Assembly (NCBI GenBank): GCA_946614255.1
Contig: CAMOGS010000066.1
Coordinates: forward strand, 26,119-90,118
Origin: UBA3871 sp002392265
Lineage (GTDB): Bacteria; Bacillota; Clostridia; Peptostreptococcales; Anaerovoracaceae
DNA: 64,000 nucleotides
Reading direction: 5' to 3'
Part shown: positions 44,749 through 52,956 of the stretch, piece by piece
How positions within the stretch are numbered: position 1 is the first letter of the stretch
Layout of the letters: each line of letters begins with the position of its first letter
Made by a program: the position numbers and the translations under genes
The notes under the pieces: model-generated
What the model was told of the DNA's origin: nothing
Databases searched by the model: none
Seen by the model: only the letters and a program-made list of their open reading frames with translations

Positions 44749-45738
44749 CTAGCATATCCTCGGTAAGCCCTCGCCGTACAGTACATCCACTATCCTGCTG
44801 CCTCCAAGCCTGGTTGTCATCGTTACCGAAGCTTTCTTTTCTTCGGTAACAGTGCCGATAATTGCTGCGTTTTTGCCCTCTTCGGTGCCTCGCACCAGCT
44901 CGAGAGCCTTTTCTGCCTTTTCTCCCGGAACGACGATAATCATTTTGCCTTCATTGCCCATATAGAGCGGATCGAGCCCCATGATTCCGCAGAATCCGCT
45001 GACTTCGTCGCTTACAGGAATTGATTCCTCTTCAAGGTTTATATGTACACTGCTGGAGCGTGCTATTTCGTTCAGTATTGTGCCGAGGCCGCCTCTGGTC
45101 ACATCGCGCATCATGCGTACCTCGATGCCGCCATCAAACAGAGCATTGCAGATTGGTGCCAGCACTGCGCAGTCGCTCTTTATGTTGTTTTCGACATTCA
45201 TGCGTGCGCTCAGTATGCATGCGTGATGATCACCGAGAGTGCCGGAAAGTATCAGCTTATCGCCCGTCTTGCAGTTTGACGCGCTGATGTCTCTGCCTTC
45301 CGGTATTATGCCAATGCCTGTAGTATTGATGAAAAGACCGCCGTGGCCTTCGACTACCTTTGTGTCTCCTGCGACAATCGTTACGCCCGCCTTCTTTGCA
45401 GTGGCCGCCATCGATTCAACGATTTTGTCAAGCAGCTCCACATCGAGCCCTTCCTCAAGCACAAAGCCGCAGGTCAGATATTTAGGCACCGCGCCCATCA
45501 TCAACAGGTCGTTCACAGTACCGCAGATGCAGAGCTTGCCGATGTCGCCTCCCTCGAAAATTGTCGGCGTAACGACAAAGGTATCGGTACTGAAGGCTAT
45601 GCGGCCGTTAATCTCGAGAACCGCCGCGTCCTCCATCTTGTCCAGTATTTCATTCTTAAAGTGTTTTCCGAATATGCGCGCCATCAGCTCCGCGCCGGAT
45701 TTCCCGCCGCTGCCGTGCGCCATCGTTATCTTTTCCAT
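44749..45738 (-). CDS. hypE: Hydrogenase maturation protein HypE (carbamoyl dehydratase)
   Basis: 329 residues. Dehydrates the carbamoyl group on its own C-terminal cysteine to thiocyanate for the CN ligands of [NiFe]-hydrogenase. The chain ends in PRIC, the diagnostic modified C-terminus. The ATP-grasp-like PurM fold is supported by HGSGGKSGAELMARIF, AFSTDTFVV and DVTRGGLGT. The first of two PurM halves begins near residue 30. It is 131 bases downstream of hypD with a REP-like repeat in between, so it may be expressed partly separately. Confidence 0.96.
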   Translation of the reverse strand: MEKITMAHGSGGKSGAELMARIFGKHFKNEILDKMEDAAVLEINGRIAFSTDTFVVTPTIFEGGDIGKLCICGTVNDLLMMGAVPKYLTCGFVLEEGLDVELLDKIVESMAATAKKAGVTIVAGDTKVVEGHGGLFINTTGIGIIPEGRDISASNCKTGDKLILSGTLGDHHACILSARMNVENNIKSDCAVLAPICNALFDGGIEVRMMRDVTRGGLGTILNEIARSSSVHINLEEESIPVSDEVSGFCGIMGLDPLYMGNEGKMIIVVPGEKAEKALELVRGTEEGKNAAIIGTVTEEKKASVTMTTRLGGSRIVDVLYGEGLPRIC

Positions 45739-45767
45739 TTGAGTAATCTTTCCTTTATCTATTATTC

Positions 45768-45831
45768 CAATTTGGGGACAGGCACCAAATTAGCCTTTTT
45801 TCCACTTTGGGACCTGTCCCTAAATTAGCCT
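45768..45831. repeat. REP-like palindrome between hypD and hypE
   Basis: CCAATTTGGGGACAGGCACC, arms AAATTAGCCTTTTT, then an inverse unit GGGACCTGTCCCTAAATTAG. It occupies half of the hypD-hypE gap and could attenuate transcription into hypE. Confidence 0.85.
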
Positions 45832-45869
45832 CAGTTTGACAAAGCTACGGGAGATTTTAACAAGCTCAC

Positions 45870-46913
45870 CTACCTGTTGCGGTACCAAATGCCGCAAGCT
45901 CCTTCGGCCGACACCATACAAGGCCCGTAAGGCGATTCCGGCTTACAGCCGGTGCCGAACATAGGGCACTCGTTTGGATTTATCCGTCCGACGATTACTT
46001 CGCCGCAGCGGCAGGAAGCGGGCAGCTCCATGTCAGCGTTTAAGCCGGCTGAGCCGCCTTCGTACTTTGCGTACTCGGGACGCAGATAAAGTCCTGAGCC
46101 CGGTATTATGCCGAGGCCGCGCCACATGGCAGGGCCGGGCGTAAAGAACTTGTCTATAATTGCTTGCGCCTTTGCGTTGCCGGTGTCGCGGACGGCGTTA
46201 GTGTAGAGATTGTCTACGCGGCTTCCGCCGGCTTCGATTTGGCGCACGATGTCATAGATGACCGTCAGGAGATGTTCTGCCTCAAAGCCTGCCACAACAA
46301 ATGGCTTTTTGTATTTGAGGGCTAGGTCCTTGTAAACTTCGCTACCTATGATTGTTGAAACGTGGCCCGGGCAGATGAATCCGTTTATGCTCTCTTCGCT
46401 TTCGCATATCCACTCGAGCGCAGGGATTATCGTTTTCAGAGCAGTAACCAGACGGATGTTTTTGAGTCCGCGACTCTCAGCTTCTTCGAGAGCCAGCGCA
46501 TATGTAGGTGCTGTGGTCTCAAATCCGACTGCTGCAACTACATAGGTCTTGTCGGGATTTTCCGTCGCAGCATCTATTACATCAAACGGTGAATACATCA
46601 TCATTACATGTATTCCTTCACCTTTGAGCGATGATATGCTGCCGTTTGTGCCGGGCACCTTTAACATATCACCAAAGGAACATACTATGTGGTTTTCCAT
46701 ATGTGCATATTCGAGAATCTTGTCTATAAACGCGGTGGGCGTTACGCAGACAGGGCAGCCCGGCCCGGATATCAGCCTTATTTTCGGTGATATCAGGCTT
46801 CTGATTCCATTTTTGAATATGGCAGCCGTATGTGTCCCGCAGACCTCCATAAGCTTAATTTCCGGCCCGTCATAGGCACGCAAATATGCCGTTATTTCTT
46901 TTATGTCCTTCAA
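45870..46913 (-). CDS. hypD: Hydrogenase maturation protein HypD
   Basis: 347 residues. [4Fe-4S] scaffold that, with HypC, holds the Fe(CN)2CO unit. Conserved elements are EVCGTHTAAIFKNGI, ISGPGCPVCVTP, FICPGHVSTIIG, GFEAEHLL and the C-terminal cysteine cluster CRCGEVIVG...CGIWYRN. The initiator appears to be TTG with an AGGATAGG site about ten bases upstream inside the end of hypC; no in-frame ATG lies before the conserved core. Confidence 0.95.
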   Translation of the reverse strand: MKDIKEITAYLRAYDGPEIKLMEVCGTHTAAIFKNGIRSLISPKIRLISGPGCPVCVTPTAFIDKILEYAHMENHIVCSFGDMLKVPGTNGSISSLKGEGIHVMMMYSPFDVIDAATENPDKTYVVAAVGFETTAPTYALALEEAESRGLKNIRLVTALKTIIPALEWICESEESINGFICPGHVSTIIGSEVYKDLALKYKKPFVVAGFEAEHLLTVIYDIVRQIEAGGSRVDNLYTNAVRDTGNAKAQAIIDKFFTPGPAMWRGLGIIPGSGLYLRPEYAKYEGGSAGLNADMELPASCRCGEVIVGRINPNECPMFGTGCKPESPYGPCMVSAEGACGIWYRNR

Positions 46914-46924
46914 AACTTTTAAAC

Positions 46925-47158
46925 CTATCCTATTTCCTTTATGTCGTCGAGCTCGTCAAGTTCCTCAAACAGCTGAATGAGTTCATCGGCTCTGGCCTTG
47001 TTCATAACTTCTATGGCACAGCCGGCGTGGACGTGAACGTAATCGTCAACCTTTGGGTCGACTATGCCAATGTTTACGCTTACAACATTGCCTTTAAAAT
47101 CTACCTGGGCTCTGGTGCCGTTTATACTCAGCACACGGCCCGGAATCGCAACGCACAT
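46925..47158 (-). CDS. hypC: Hydrogenase assembly chaperone HypC
   Basis: 77 residues starting MCVAIPGRVLSI; after Met removal Cys2 binds the iron-ligand complex and the hydrogenase large subunit. The family pattern GRVLSIxGxxAxVDFxG is complete. GGAGG eight bases upstream fixes the start. The stop precedes the hypD initiator by about a dozen bases. Confidence 0.95.
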   Translation of the reverse strand: MCVAIPGRVLSINGTRAQVDFKGNVVSVNIGIVDPKVDDYVHVHAGCAIEVMNKARADELIQLFEELDELDDIKEIG

Positions 47159-47161
47159 ATA

Positions 47162-47644
47162 TTATACCTCCTCAGGAAGCTTGCACACGTCAATCCAGTC
47201 AACGGCGTTGCTGTATTTGTGAAGCTCATCGCATGTGAGCTCGATTGCGCTGTTATCGCTTCCGCATGCAGGAAATACCGTTTCAAATCTCTTTAATGAT
47301 ACATCGGTATAAGCCTTTACATCATCTCTTTCGATAGCGAATGCGCAAACGCCGCCGATTGCATGACCTGTGAAGTCTATAACCTCTTCAGCTGTCAGCA
47401 TCTTTGCCTTGAAGCCGAAATAATCCTTGAACTTTCTGTTGTCTATCTTTGCATCGCCTGCGGTCTCAATCAGGACGCAGCCGCCCTCCGGTGTCTTGAA
47501 GGAAAGAGTCTTGCAAATGCGGGCACCTTCTACGCCTACAGCTATTGCAGCGAGATCTACTGTAGCGCTGCTTACTTCGAACTCACGAATTCTGTCCTCA
47601 ATTCCGAGGGTTTTGAAATATTCTCTTACTTTTTCAATTGCCAT
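47162..47644 (-). CDS. YbaK/ProX-family aminoacyl-tRNA deacylase-like protein
   Basis: 160 residues from ATG 47644 (MAIEKVREYF), supported by GGAGTAGGAG upstream; the longer frame to 47701 overlaps hypF. The fold is that of YbaK/EbsC editing domains: TVDLAAIAVGVEGARICKTLSF with the conserved Lys, RKFKDYFGFKAKML, and GHAIGGVCAFAI. Such proteins deacylate mischarged tRNAs such as Cys-tRNA(Pro). It sits between hypF and hypC in the same direction with four bases before hypC, a location not explained by known hydrogenase biology. Confidence 0.87.
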   Translation of the reverse strand: MAIEKVREYFKTLGIEDRIREFEVSSATVDLAAIAVGVEGARICKTLSFKTPEGGCVLIETAGDAKIDNRKFKDYFGFKAKMLTAEEVIDFTGHAIGGVCAFAIERDDVKAYTDVSLKRFETVFPACGSDNSAIELTCDELHKYSNAVDWIDVCKLPEEV

Positions 47645-47654
47645 AATTTTACTC

Positions 47655-50129
47655 CTACTCCGTATCCAATAAATGATACATTCCAATATAGTTCTGCCCA
47701 AGTGCTATGCCACCGTCGTTTGGACTGACAGAGACGTTATAATAGACGACAAAACCTGCACCACGAAGCAGCCTTAGCGACTCTTCCATCAGAATTTTGT
47801 TCTGGAAGACTCCACCCGTCAGGGCTACCGTATTTACCTTCGTTTCTTCGCGTATGCTGCTACATGTATCGTAAATAAGCGATGCGACTTGCAAATGAAA
47901 GTACAGAGCAAGTTTGTCAGCTTCATCATCGGATCCGCGCTGAGCTCTCGCTGCTGCATCTTCAAGCATGATGGCACACTGACCCTCGTATTCATTGTAA
48001 GGCGCAATCCCAAGAAGCGCAGCTACCGAGTCGAAAAGCCTACCCATGCTCGAACTCTTTATGACATTGGTCCTCGTGCGAATCGCTGCCAGTATGAGTT
48101 CTTCGTCCTTGCAACCCGGCAGATTGTGCTTGGCTGCATATTTAAGAATCGGTTCGAGGTCTACTGAAAGCTCCTTTGCGCCGTCTACATCAAAGCTTTC
48201 GGTCTTTACCCCGTCTTTGTATGCTTCTCTGAAGCACAGAGAAGTCTTTGCTGCGTCCTTCATGGAAGAATCGCCGCCTATCATGTCAACATATCTGAGA
48301 TGCGCCATGCGTCTGAAATCTGCGCCCTCGCAGAGCAGAAACTCTCCGCCCCAGATGGCTCCATCGGTTCCGTAGCCTGTGCCGTCCATGCTGACTCCTA
48401 TTACCTTCCCCGCAAGCTGATGCTCCGCCATAACGGAAGCAACATGCGCGTGGTGGTGTTGCACCCTTACTATAGGAAGTCTGCCGTGCCCGGCCGCATA
48501 GCTTGCTGCAAATGCCGTTGTGGCATACAGAGGATGCATGTCGCAAACAACCAGCTTCGGCTTAATGCGAAACATGGTTGCCATCCTATCCACATTTTCG
48601 GCGTAGATGCGCTGATTTTCAAGCGAATCGAGGTCGCCGAAGTACTGGCTGATGTATGAGAACGCCCCCTTTGAAAGGGCGAATGAATTCTTTAACTGTC
48701 CACCGCAAGCAAGCAGCATATCATCCTTGCTCGGCAAGCGCTTTGCAATCCCCGCATCCGGTGTGATATACAGCGGCACAGGCGCATAGCCCTTGCTGCG
48801 CCGTATCATCTGCGGCTGCCCATCTATTACACGTGCCACCGAATCGTCAACCCTGACGCGAATGTCACGCTCGTTGTAGAGGCATCCTTCAATCAGACTT
48901 TCACGCTCAAAGAGCGCAAACATCTCTTCTTCGTCCTTTATTATCGGCATGTCCGAAAGATTTGCGCTGGTTACGATGAGCAGTCCGAACCTGTCGAGCA
49001 GCAGATGCTGGGCCCCCATGCTTGGCAGAAATGACCCTATAAAGCGGCTCCTTTCAATTTCAGAAAAGGCCTCATCAGTAAGCCTTTCCGGCCACAGCCA
49101 CGATTTTCGGTCGAGGGCGCCGCCTGCAGGGCCGGAGCCGGACACCGCCAAATTTTCAAGCCTTTCCCTGATTTCCGCAGGGCTCCTGTGCTCCAAAAGT
49201 AGTATCGGCTTTGCCGAAGACTCGAGGAGCTTTTCCTCCACCGCATCCACGCGTGAAAAGGCACGAATAGTTTCAATATCCTTGAACATCACTGCAAAAG
49301 GCTTTTGCTCGCGATGCTTGATGTCTCGAAGTTTTTTAACCGCTTCCGGCGACAGAGGGTCTGCGATCAGGTTGTATCCTCCCACACCCTTCATGGCAAT
49401 TACGCCGCCGCAGCGCAGTACCTCAGCGGCACGCTCTATATCGGCAAGGCCAAGCTTGACCGATACTGCCGCATTCTGCTTTGCCGCAGCCCTGAGCGCA
49501 GCCGTAATTGTGCCGGTCTTACCTTGCTTACTGTGACTCTCGCGGTCTTTGTAGATAAGCACCGGTCCGCATTCATGGCAGCAGATTGTCTGTGCATGGT
49601 AACGTCTGTCCGTGCGTGTTGTGTATTCGCTTTCGCAAAAATCGCACATAGGCCAGTCTATCATTGCCGTGTTGTCGCGATCGTATGGAAAGCGGTCAAT
49701 AACAGTATAACGTGGTCCACAGACCATGCAGCTGATGAAGGGATGGAGATATCTCGGATTGTCTTCCTCGTAGAGCTCTCGCAGGCAGTCCGGGCACAGT
49801 GAAAGGTCAGCCGGAATCATTGCTGCTTCGTCGTCGCCGTCGTCACTTTCAAGTATCGTGAACTCGCTAAACTCCCGGAAAGGCAGGATGTCTCTCTTTA
49901 TGTGGACTATCTCCGCAGGCACAGGCTTTTCAGCCATCAGCCTCTCGACAAAGAAGTCGATTTTCTCCGGAGTGTCTGTTACAACGACATCCACCAGTCC
50001 CCCAATATTCAGGACTTCCCCTTTCATGCCGTATTTATCGGCGCACTTTGCAACAAACGGTCTGAAGCCCACGCCCTGGACTATTCCCCATAGTTTAATT
50101 TTCTCAGTCCGTTTATTTTCAGTATTCAT
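47655..50129 (-). CDS. hypF: Carbamoyltransferase HypF
   Basis: 824 residues. Makes the carbamoyl group from carbamoyl phosphate and ATP and passes it to HypE. Domains in order: acylphosphatase-like (IVQGVGFRPFV near residues 15-25), two zinc fingers (CPDCLRELYE...CMVCGPRYT and CDFCESEY...CCHECGP), a YrdC-like domain (VIAMKGVGGYNLIADP), and a C-terminal Kae1-like domain with the metal motif HHHAHVASVMAEH. Full length for the family. No clear ribosome site precedes the ATG. Confidence 0.96.
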   Translation of the reverse strand: MNTENKRTEKIKLWGIVQGVGFRPFVAKCADKYGMKGEVLNIGGLVDVVVTDTPEKIDFFVERLMAEKPVPAEIVHIKRDILPFREFSEFTILESDDGDDEAAMIPADLSLCPDCLRELYEEDNPRYLHPFISCMVCGPRYTVIDRFPYDRDNTAMIDWPMCDFCESEYTTRTDRRYHAQTICCHECGPVLIYKDRESHSKQGKTGTITAALRAAAKQNAAVSVKLGLADIERAAEVLRCGGVIAMKGVGGYNLIADPLSPEAVKKLRDIKHREQKPFAVMFKDIETIRAFSRVDAVEEKLLESSAKPILLLEHRSPAEIRERLENLAVSGSGPAGGALDRKSWLWPERLTDEAFSEIERSRFIGSFLPSMGAQHLLLDRFGLLIVTSANLSDMPIIKDEEEMFALFERESLIEGCLYNERDIRVRVDDSVARVIDGQPQMIRRSKGYAPVPLYITPDAGIAKRLPSKDDMLLACGGQLKNSFALSKGAFSYISQYFGDLDSLENQRIYAENVDRMATMFRIKPKLVVCDMHPLYATTAFAASYAAGHGRLPIVRVQHHHAHVASVMAEHQLAGKVIGVSMDGTGYGTDGAIWGGEFLLCEGADFRRMAHLRYVDMIGGDSSMKDAAKTSLCFREAYKDGVKTESFDVDGAKELSVDLEPILKYAAKHNLPGCKDEELILAAIRTRTNVIKSSSMGRLFDSVAALLGIAPYNEYEGQCAIMLEDAAARAQRGSDDEADKLALYFHLQVASLIYDTCSSIREETKVNTVALTGGVFQNKILMEESLRLLRGAGFVVYYNVSVSPNDGGIALGQNYIGMYHLLDTE

Positions 50130-50163
50130 CGTTTATTTGTAATATACGTTCCTATCTGTATTT

Positions 50164-50940
50164 CTAGTGGTCATGATTGTGATGATGGTCGTGGTCATGA
50201 TGATGGTCGTGGTCGTGCATATGTGCGTGAAGCTCAGCATGCTCCTTTGGATTGAGAGTCATCGCCTTCTTTGCGAGCCAGTCTGCAACCTCCTTATAGC
50301 CTTCGCCGGTCTTTCCGGAAACCTTGAATACAGGGACATCCTTGTTCAGTGCCCTGACGCCCTTCATGTAAAAGTCTTCGTCAAAGTCGAGGTACGGAAT
50401 CAGGTCAACCTTGCTGAGGATGATGATGTCTGCCTTTTCGAAAGCGAGAGGGTATTTGTAAGGCTTGTCCGAGCCCTCCGTTACTGTCGAAATGAGCATC
50501 TTTACATGCTCGCCGATTGAGAACTCTGCAGGGCACACGAGGTTACCTATATTTTCGATAAAGAGTATGCCTCTCTGGCCTTCTGCGAGGTCGAGGTCCA
50601 TATGCATGTGGTCGAGCTGATGGTCGATCAGCGGTGCGTCGAGATGGCACGCGCCGAAGGTGTTAATCTGGTATGCGTCGATGCCGAGCTCTGTCAGATG
50701 CTTGGTGTCAATGTCAGACTCGATGTCTCCCTCGATTACGTAAGGGCGAATCTTTGGCTCTACCTCTTTTAAGTTGCTGATAATATTCTTTATGGAAGTG
50801 GTTTTGCCGACGCCCGGCGCTCCCATTTCGTTTACGACAAGCACGCCGTGCATGCTCATGTGCTCGTTTATATGCTCCGCGATGTGATCATTTTCGTCCA
50901 GTATATTTTCTTCAAGATTTATTCTTCTGATATCGTGCAT
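50164..50940 (-). CDS. hypB: Hydrogenase nickel-insertion GTPase HypB with C-terminal His tail
   Basis: 258 residues from ATG 50940, fixed by GGAGG six bases upstream. The P-loop is GAPGVGKTTSIKN; ESDIDTKHL, ENIGNLVCPAEF (with the metal-site Cys), and SKVDLIPYL follow. The final 25 residues contain 14 His, forming a nickel-storage-like tail at the C-terminus. In proteobacterial HypB the His-rich stretch is N-terminal, so the position is reversed here. Works with HypA to load nickel. Confidence 0.95.
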   Translation of the reverse strand: MHDIRRINLEENILDENDHIAEHINEHMSMHGVLVVNEMGAPGVGKTTSIKNIISNLKEVEPKIRPYVIEGDIESDIDTKHLTELGIDAYQINTFGACHLDAPLIDHQLDHMHMDLDLAEGQRGILFIENIGNLVCPAEFSIGEHVKMLISTVTEGSDKPYKYPLAFEKADIIILSKVDLIPYLDFDEDFYMKGVRALNKDVPVFKVSGKTGEGYKEVADWLAKKAMTLNPKEHAELHAHMHDHDHHHDHDHHHNHDH

Positions 50941-50958
50941 TGTATACCTCCGGTTTAT

Positions 50959-51009
50959 GTCGCCGCAAACCATTGCTGCGACGCGTATATAGTCTATCGT
51001 CTATATACG
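50959..51009. other. Two intercistronic hairpins between hypA and hypB
   Basis: Hairpin one, 50959-50982, pairs GTCGC/GCGAC with an inner GC pair. Hairpin two, 50984-51009, is a perfect 9-bp stem CGTATATAG/CTATATACG with an eight-base loop. No T-tract follows, so they look like RNA-stability or processing elements, or a protein site. Confidence 0.55.
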
Positions 51010-51012
51010 ATT

Positions 51013-51354
51013 TTATTCAACTTCTATATATTCGATGTAAAACTCTTTGCCTATGTCCGTGGGCTCTCCGTCGGTGCCGCACTTAGGGCAGGCAAAAGAA
51101 AGAAGCTCTCTGTAAAACAGTTCGCCGCATTTAGGGCATCGCATCTTTGTCTTTACACGCTCCACCTCGACATCGGCGCCTTCACATGGTGTGCCTTCGC
51201 CAATAACGTCGAAATACATCCTGATGGATTCCTCCACCAGGCCGCTCCTGTCTCCGAGGACAAGCTTGATTTTCGTGACCTTTTCGGCCTTGTTTTCAGT
51301 GCAGTGCTTGCACGCTATTTTAATGATTTGTTCAGTTATCGGATATTCGTGCAT
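51013..51354 (-). CDS. hypA: Hydrogenase nickel-incorporation protein HypA
   Basis: 113 residues starting MHEYPITEQIIKIA; His2 is the nickel ligand. A zinc site is formed by MRCPKCGELF and FACPKCGTDG. GGTGGAGG precedes the ATG. First gene of the hyp operon, 73 bases upstream of hypB. Confidence 0.95.
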   Translation of the reverse strand: MHEYPITEQIIKIACKHCTENKAEKVTKIKLVLGDRSGLVEESIRMYFDVIGEGTPCEGADVEVERVKTKMRCPKCGELFYRELLSFACPKCGTDGEPTDIGKEFYIEYIEVE

Positions 51355-51385
51355 CTATGCCTCCACCAAAAATACATACATAATT

Positions 51386-51465
51386 ATTATACCCCTTTAT
51401 ATCACTTTTAACAAGGGATTTACAAGGGTTTGTGAGAGTTTGTGAGAGTTTCGTGAAAGTTTCTT
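51386..51465 (-). promoter_or_regulatory. hyp operon promoter with upstream tandem repeats
   Basis: Minus-strand TTGTTA (51409-51414), 17-base spacer, TATAAT (51386-51391). Upstream of the -35 the sequence repeats with 10-base period: two exact GTGAGAGTTT units and a third variant CGTGAAAGTT (about 51432-51460), plus two ACAAGGG units. Helical phasing suggests a row of activator sites. Confidence 0.65.
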
Positions 51466-51476
51466 GAGACAAAGAA

Positions 51477-51530
51477 TGGCAGCGGTGTCGTTTGCTATTT
51501 CCGCTTGGCTTTACCGCTGCGAGCCACTGT
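51477..51530. repeat. Truncated copy of the fold-back element
   Basis: About 50 bases (GGCAGCGGTGTCGTTTGCTA and following, to GCCACTG) match the first part of the two full elements at 52708-52951 and 59475-59717. The rest is missing and is replaced by the hairpin-rich stretch. Confidence 0.75.
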
Positions 51531-51738
51531 TTTCATCTCAAATTTTAAAAACTCTGCCTTTAAGATGAAATATCTCCTTGCATTTTACGGCTCAAATTGC
51601 ATTTTCTGCGATTTGAGATGAATTTGGTCTCTTTACCGGCCGTAATTTTCATCCTAAATTTCAATAATTGCGTTTAAGGCCGAAATTTTTCAGAAATATT
51701 TCATCTCAAAACCCACTTTTTGCGTTTTAGGATGAAAA
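51531..51738. other. Array of four imperfect hairpins, non-coding
   Basis: Hairpins: 51532-51569 (TTTCATCT-C-AAA with TTT-A-AGATGAAA), 51591-51617 (CTCAAATTGCA with TGCGATTTGAG), about 51637-51683 (CGGCC with GGCCG), and 51699-51737 (TTTCATCTCAAAAC with GTTTTAGGATGAAA). The first and last share the same stem. No coding frame fits. It may be a structured RNA or nested repeat remnants. Confidence 0.5.
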
Positions 51739-51768
51739 AGCCGTTAGCGGAAGCCTGTGGCAGTGACC

Positions 51769-51826
51769 GGTGCCTGTCCCCAAATTGGGAAAAAGGCGAA
51801 TTTGGTGCCTGTCCCCAGATTCGCCT
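51769..51826. repeat. REP-like palindrome
   Basis: GGTGCCTGTCCCCAAATTGG, then AAAAAGGCGAATTTGGTGCC and TCCCCAGATTCGCC: one full palindrome plus a half unit. Confidence 0.85.
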
Positions 51827-51841
51827 CGGTGCTTTTAAAAT

Positions 51842-51882
51842 AAAAAAGACCAAGCAGGGACCTGTCCCTTTTTTAGTCTTTT
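51842..51882. repeat. Variant REP-like hairpin
   Basis: AAAAGAC...GTCTTTT outer arms around AGGGACCTGTCCCT. Same GGGACNNGTCCC core with different arms. Confidence 0.6.
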
Positions 51883-51926
51883 CAGTATCGGATACCTCTT
51901 CGGACGTAGCGATAATAATAAGTCAC

Positions 51927-51970
51927 AAAAATAGCCGCCCAAGAACCTGCAAAGTTTGACGGCTATTTTT
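51927..51970. terminator. Terminator downstream of the acetyltransferase gene
   Basis: AAAAATAGCCG pairs with CGGCTATTTTT across a 22-base loop; usable from both sides. Confidence 0.7.
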
Positions 51971-52071
51971 AGCTTTCAATCTGTGGGCTAACCGTCTACT
52001 GACAGCACCTTCTTTTTATGCCTAAATAATAGCATGCATTATGTGCACTGTCAATAGATTTTGCGCGCCCT

Positions 52072-52575
52072 TCATCGTAGGTCAATATACATAATATCAA
52101 AGTCACAGTAATTATCATCTATCTTGAAGTAAGCCGGAGACTTCCCGATACTCCGAAAGCCGAATTTTTGGTATAGATGTATTGCGCCTGCGTTGTCGCT
52201 TCGCACCTCAAGATTAATTATTTCTATGTCATGTTCTTTAGCATAGTCAATCAGCTTCTGCATCAACATGCTTCCGACGCCTTTATTCCAATACGGCTTC
52301 CTCACCGCTATGCCAAGCTCTGCGCGATGCGACATCCGTCTTGGAAGTCCGCTTAAACTCCCATCTGCGATTATTTCACCATCCATCAATGCGAGCAGGT
52401 GCACAGACTTATCCGCAGCATGTACACTTTCAAGATAATCGGCCTCCTCTTCAACCGTAATAGGAAAACCGTCTGAGCCAAAGGTTAAGTTATCGGATTC
52501 ACCACCGATCGTCTTTGTATAAGCTATAACCTTTTCCGCATCAGCTGCACGGGCTTCTCTGATTTCAACGCTCAT
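52072..52575 (-). CDS. GNAT-family N-acetyltransferase
   Basis: 167 residues from ATG 52575 (MSVEIREARAADAEKV) with AGGAGG nine bases upstream; the frame continues to 52638 without a ribosome site. The acetyl-CoA loop is VRKPYWNKGVGSMLMQKLID, followed by NLEVRSDNAGAIHLYQKFGF, the usual C-terminal motif. The acceptor is unknown. It lies just outside the CRISPR locus and its promoter (TGGTATACT) is nearly identical to the one facing cas9. Confidence 0.88.
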   Translation of the reverse strand: MSVEIREARAADAEKVIAYTKTIGGESDNLTFGSDGFPITVEEEADYLESVHAADKSVHLLALMDGEIIADGSLSGLPRRMSHRAELGIAVRKPYWNKGVGSMLMQKLIDYAKEHDIEIINLEVRSDNAGAIHLYQKFGFRSIGKSPAYFKIDDNYCDFDIMYIDLR

Positions 52576-52648
52576 ATTAATTTTCCTCCTATCATTCATA
52601 TGTGCTTCATACTTGCACAGTTCTCTAAAACCATACATTCCTACTAAA

Positions 52649-52676
52649 GTAGTATACCATATTAGCTGTCCCTAAA
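52649..52676 (-). promoter_or_regulatory. 28-bp repeat, left copy; extended -10 promoter for the acetyltransferase
   Basis: Matches 59346-59373 at 25 of 28 positions in direct orientation. On the minus strand it contains an extended -10 (TGGTATACT) about 70 bases before the acetyltransferase start codon. Confidence 0.65.
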
Positions 52677-52704
52677 CTGAAAAAAGGCGAATTGGGGGAT
52701 ACGG
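52666..52704. repeat. Degenerate REP-like palindrome adjoining the left fold-back element
   Basis: CTGTCCCTAAACTG, AAAAAAGGCGAATTGGGGGA: a diverged copy, overlapping the left 28-bp repeat and running directly into the element. Confidence 0.7.
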
Positions 52705-52707
52705 GCC

Positions 52708-52951
52708 TGGCGGTGTCGGTGCTATTTCCGCTGGACTTTACCTCCTCGGGCCACTGCCGTACCTCGCTCGCAAGCTTTGGAACGCCACAAAAACTCAGGG
52801 TTTCCTACAATCGGAAACCCCTCAAACATTTTGTGTCGTTGCGTTCGCGACCTCCGTCGCAACCGCTTGCCAAAGCTTTTGCTCGCTTCGGTGGGCATTG
52901 CCACCAAATCGGACAGCACGGCGCTCCAATAGCAAGCCGCCCACCGCCGCC
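52708..52951 (+). repeat. Fold-back (MITE-like) element, copy A
   Basis: About 244 bases, roughly 85% or more identical by eye to the reverse complement of 59475-59717. Ends are self-complementary: GGCGGTG with CACCGCC, and TGCTATT with AATAGCA. Internal hairpins include GGGTTTCC-N6-GGAAACCC and GCGAC-CTCC-GTCGC. No transposase gene. It abuts the trailer end of the CRISPR array. Peptides read from it are similar to those from copy B only because the DNA is repeated. Confidence 0.82.
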
Positions 52952-52956
52952 GTTGT

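Noticed and set aside
50167..50520. Val/Met-rich frame opposite the hypB tail
   Set aside because: Complement of the His codons of HypB; no independent support.
44749..51354. Hydrogenase structural genes within the hyp cluster
   Set aside because: None of the ORFs carries the large-subunit CxxC pairs or a small-subunit iron-sulfur pattern; only maturation genes are present.
51720..51959. 79-codon open frame downstream of the hairpin array
   Set aside because: Runs through REP-like palindromes and a terminator; no ribosome site.
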